This document shows, one piece after another, positions 63,757-64,000 of a stretch of 64,000 bases of DNA. How positions within the stretch are numbered: the stretch's first letter is position 1; the number at the start of each line of letters is the position of its first letter. The DNA is from Phycisphaerales bacterium (GTDB taxonomy: Bacteria; Planctomycetota; Phycisphaerae; Phycisphaerales; UBA1924), in assembly GCA_020845755.1 (NCBI GenBank), contig JADLFE010000036.1, forward strand, positions 39,672-103,671. Reading direction: 5' to 3'. The position numbers and the translations under genes were made by a program. Under the pieces are notes generated by a model, which saw nothing but the letters and a program-made list of their open reading frames with translations, made no database searches and was not told where the DNA came from.

Positions 63757-64000
63757 GGATGCTTCGGGCCTCGCGGAGGCTGATTTCCGGCGGACAGGGC
63801 TGCGCGCAACGCCATGATTTGCCGGGGTTTGAGAGAATTTCCAGGTTTGCGATCCGTCGCGGCTTGACCCCGTGAGGATCGTCGATATTCTTCCCCTCGC
63901 CAGTTGACGCACGGCACGCGGCCGGATGGCCGAAGGTGTCGTGCCCTCTTTGACAAGTGAACAGTCGGGATCCGCGCGAGAATGTGCGGTGCATGGATCG
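63757..64000. other. Right-edge region, no gene recognised
   Basis: 244 bp after comF to the window edge. TTGACA occurs at 63947-63952 but no -10 box is at proper spacing. No tRNA or hairpin seen. A gene may start beyond the edge. Confidence 0.4.

Noticed and set aside
63947..63990. TTGACA near the right edge as a promoter
   Set aside because: No TATAAT-like sequence at 16-19 nt spacing; the nearest candidate is over 20 nt away.

Overview
The window is GC-rich, densely coded DNA from a bacterial chromosome, most likely a planctomycete of the Phycisphaerae. The evidence is in the protein content: a secreted protease whose N-terminus carries a planctomycete-type 'LEGRMFLAG' motif, a DUF1592/DUF1552 pair with CxxCH haem motifs, a pseudopilin with an H-x9-DG motif, an ECF sigma factor beside a Ser/Thr kinase, a dockerin-like 'DFNGDG' tail, a PEP-CTERM-like protein, a GH106-type glycosidase, and Kdo (LPS) genes. 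No phage, transposase, integrase, rRNA or CRISPR array was seen. All assignments come from reading motifs; no database search was run.

Layout. 1-10.1 kb, minus strand: a truncated SNF2 helicase with tRNA-Lys upstream, a 1,806-residue subtilisin-like protease with a P-domain, Kdo transferase waaA, and tRNA-Val ending 6 nt before the waaA start. 10.2-17.6 kb: a patatin-like lipoprotein, an ECF sigma factor divergent from a membrane Ser/Thr kinase whose frame runs on into a LamG/dockerin-like protein, and a 727-residue coiled-coil protein. 17.7-23.0 kb, plus strand: an RluB-type pseudouridine synthase, a YihY/BrkB membrane protein, a solitary nuoB, a pseudopilin and a SOUL lipoprotein. 23.0-30.1 kb, minus strand: four tandem paralogous TPR-sulfotransferases.

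30.2-39.6 kb: small membrane proteins, dapF, a YhhQ-type queuosine-precursor transporter, three exported or lipid-anchored proteins (one acetolactate-decarboxylase-like), modB-modA without modC, and an M32 carboxypeptidase followed by a large nested hairpin. 39.8-49.6 kb: a PEP-CTERM-like protein, a probable outer-membrane beta-barrel, the GH106-type glycosidase, and an overlapping DUF1592-DUF1552 pair. 49.6-54.9 kb: an ABC-2 exporter pair, kdsA translationally coupled to a membrane protein with a downstream paralogue, and rpmA with a clear terminator. 55.0-64.0 kb: an exported protein, a GNAT acetyltransferase, dnaA with an AT-rich upstream region holding a DnaA-box match, a DegT-family aminotransferase, rpmB, mcsA-mcsB and comF.

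How the genes fit together. waaA and kdsA, 43 kb apart, are two dedicated steps of Kdo-lipid A biosynthesis. mcsA and mcsB form the protein-arginine phosphorylation module. The ECF sigma/kinase pair is probably a kinase-gated transcription switch. The glycosidase, DUF1592 and DUF1552 genes form a block typical of polysaccharide-degrading planctomycetes. The most unusual items are the four-copy sulfotransferase array, the kinase-LamG in-frame join with an internal signal-peptide-like segment, the lipoprotein with acetolactate decarboxylase metal-site spacing, and the tRNA-Val/waaA junction.
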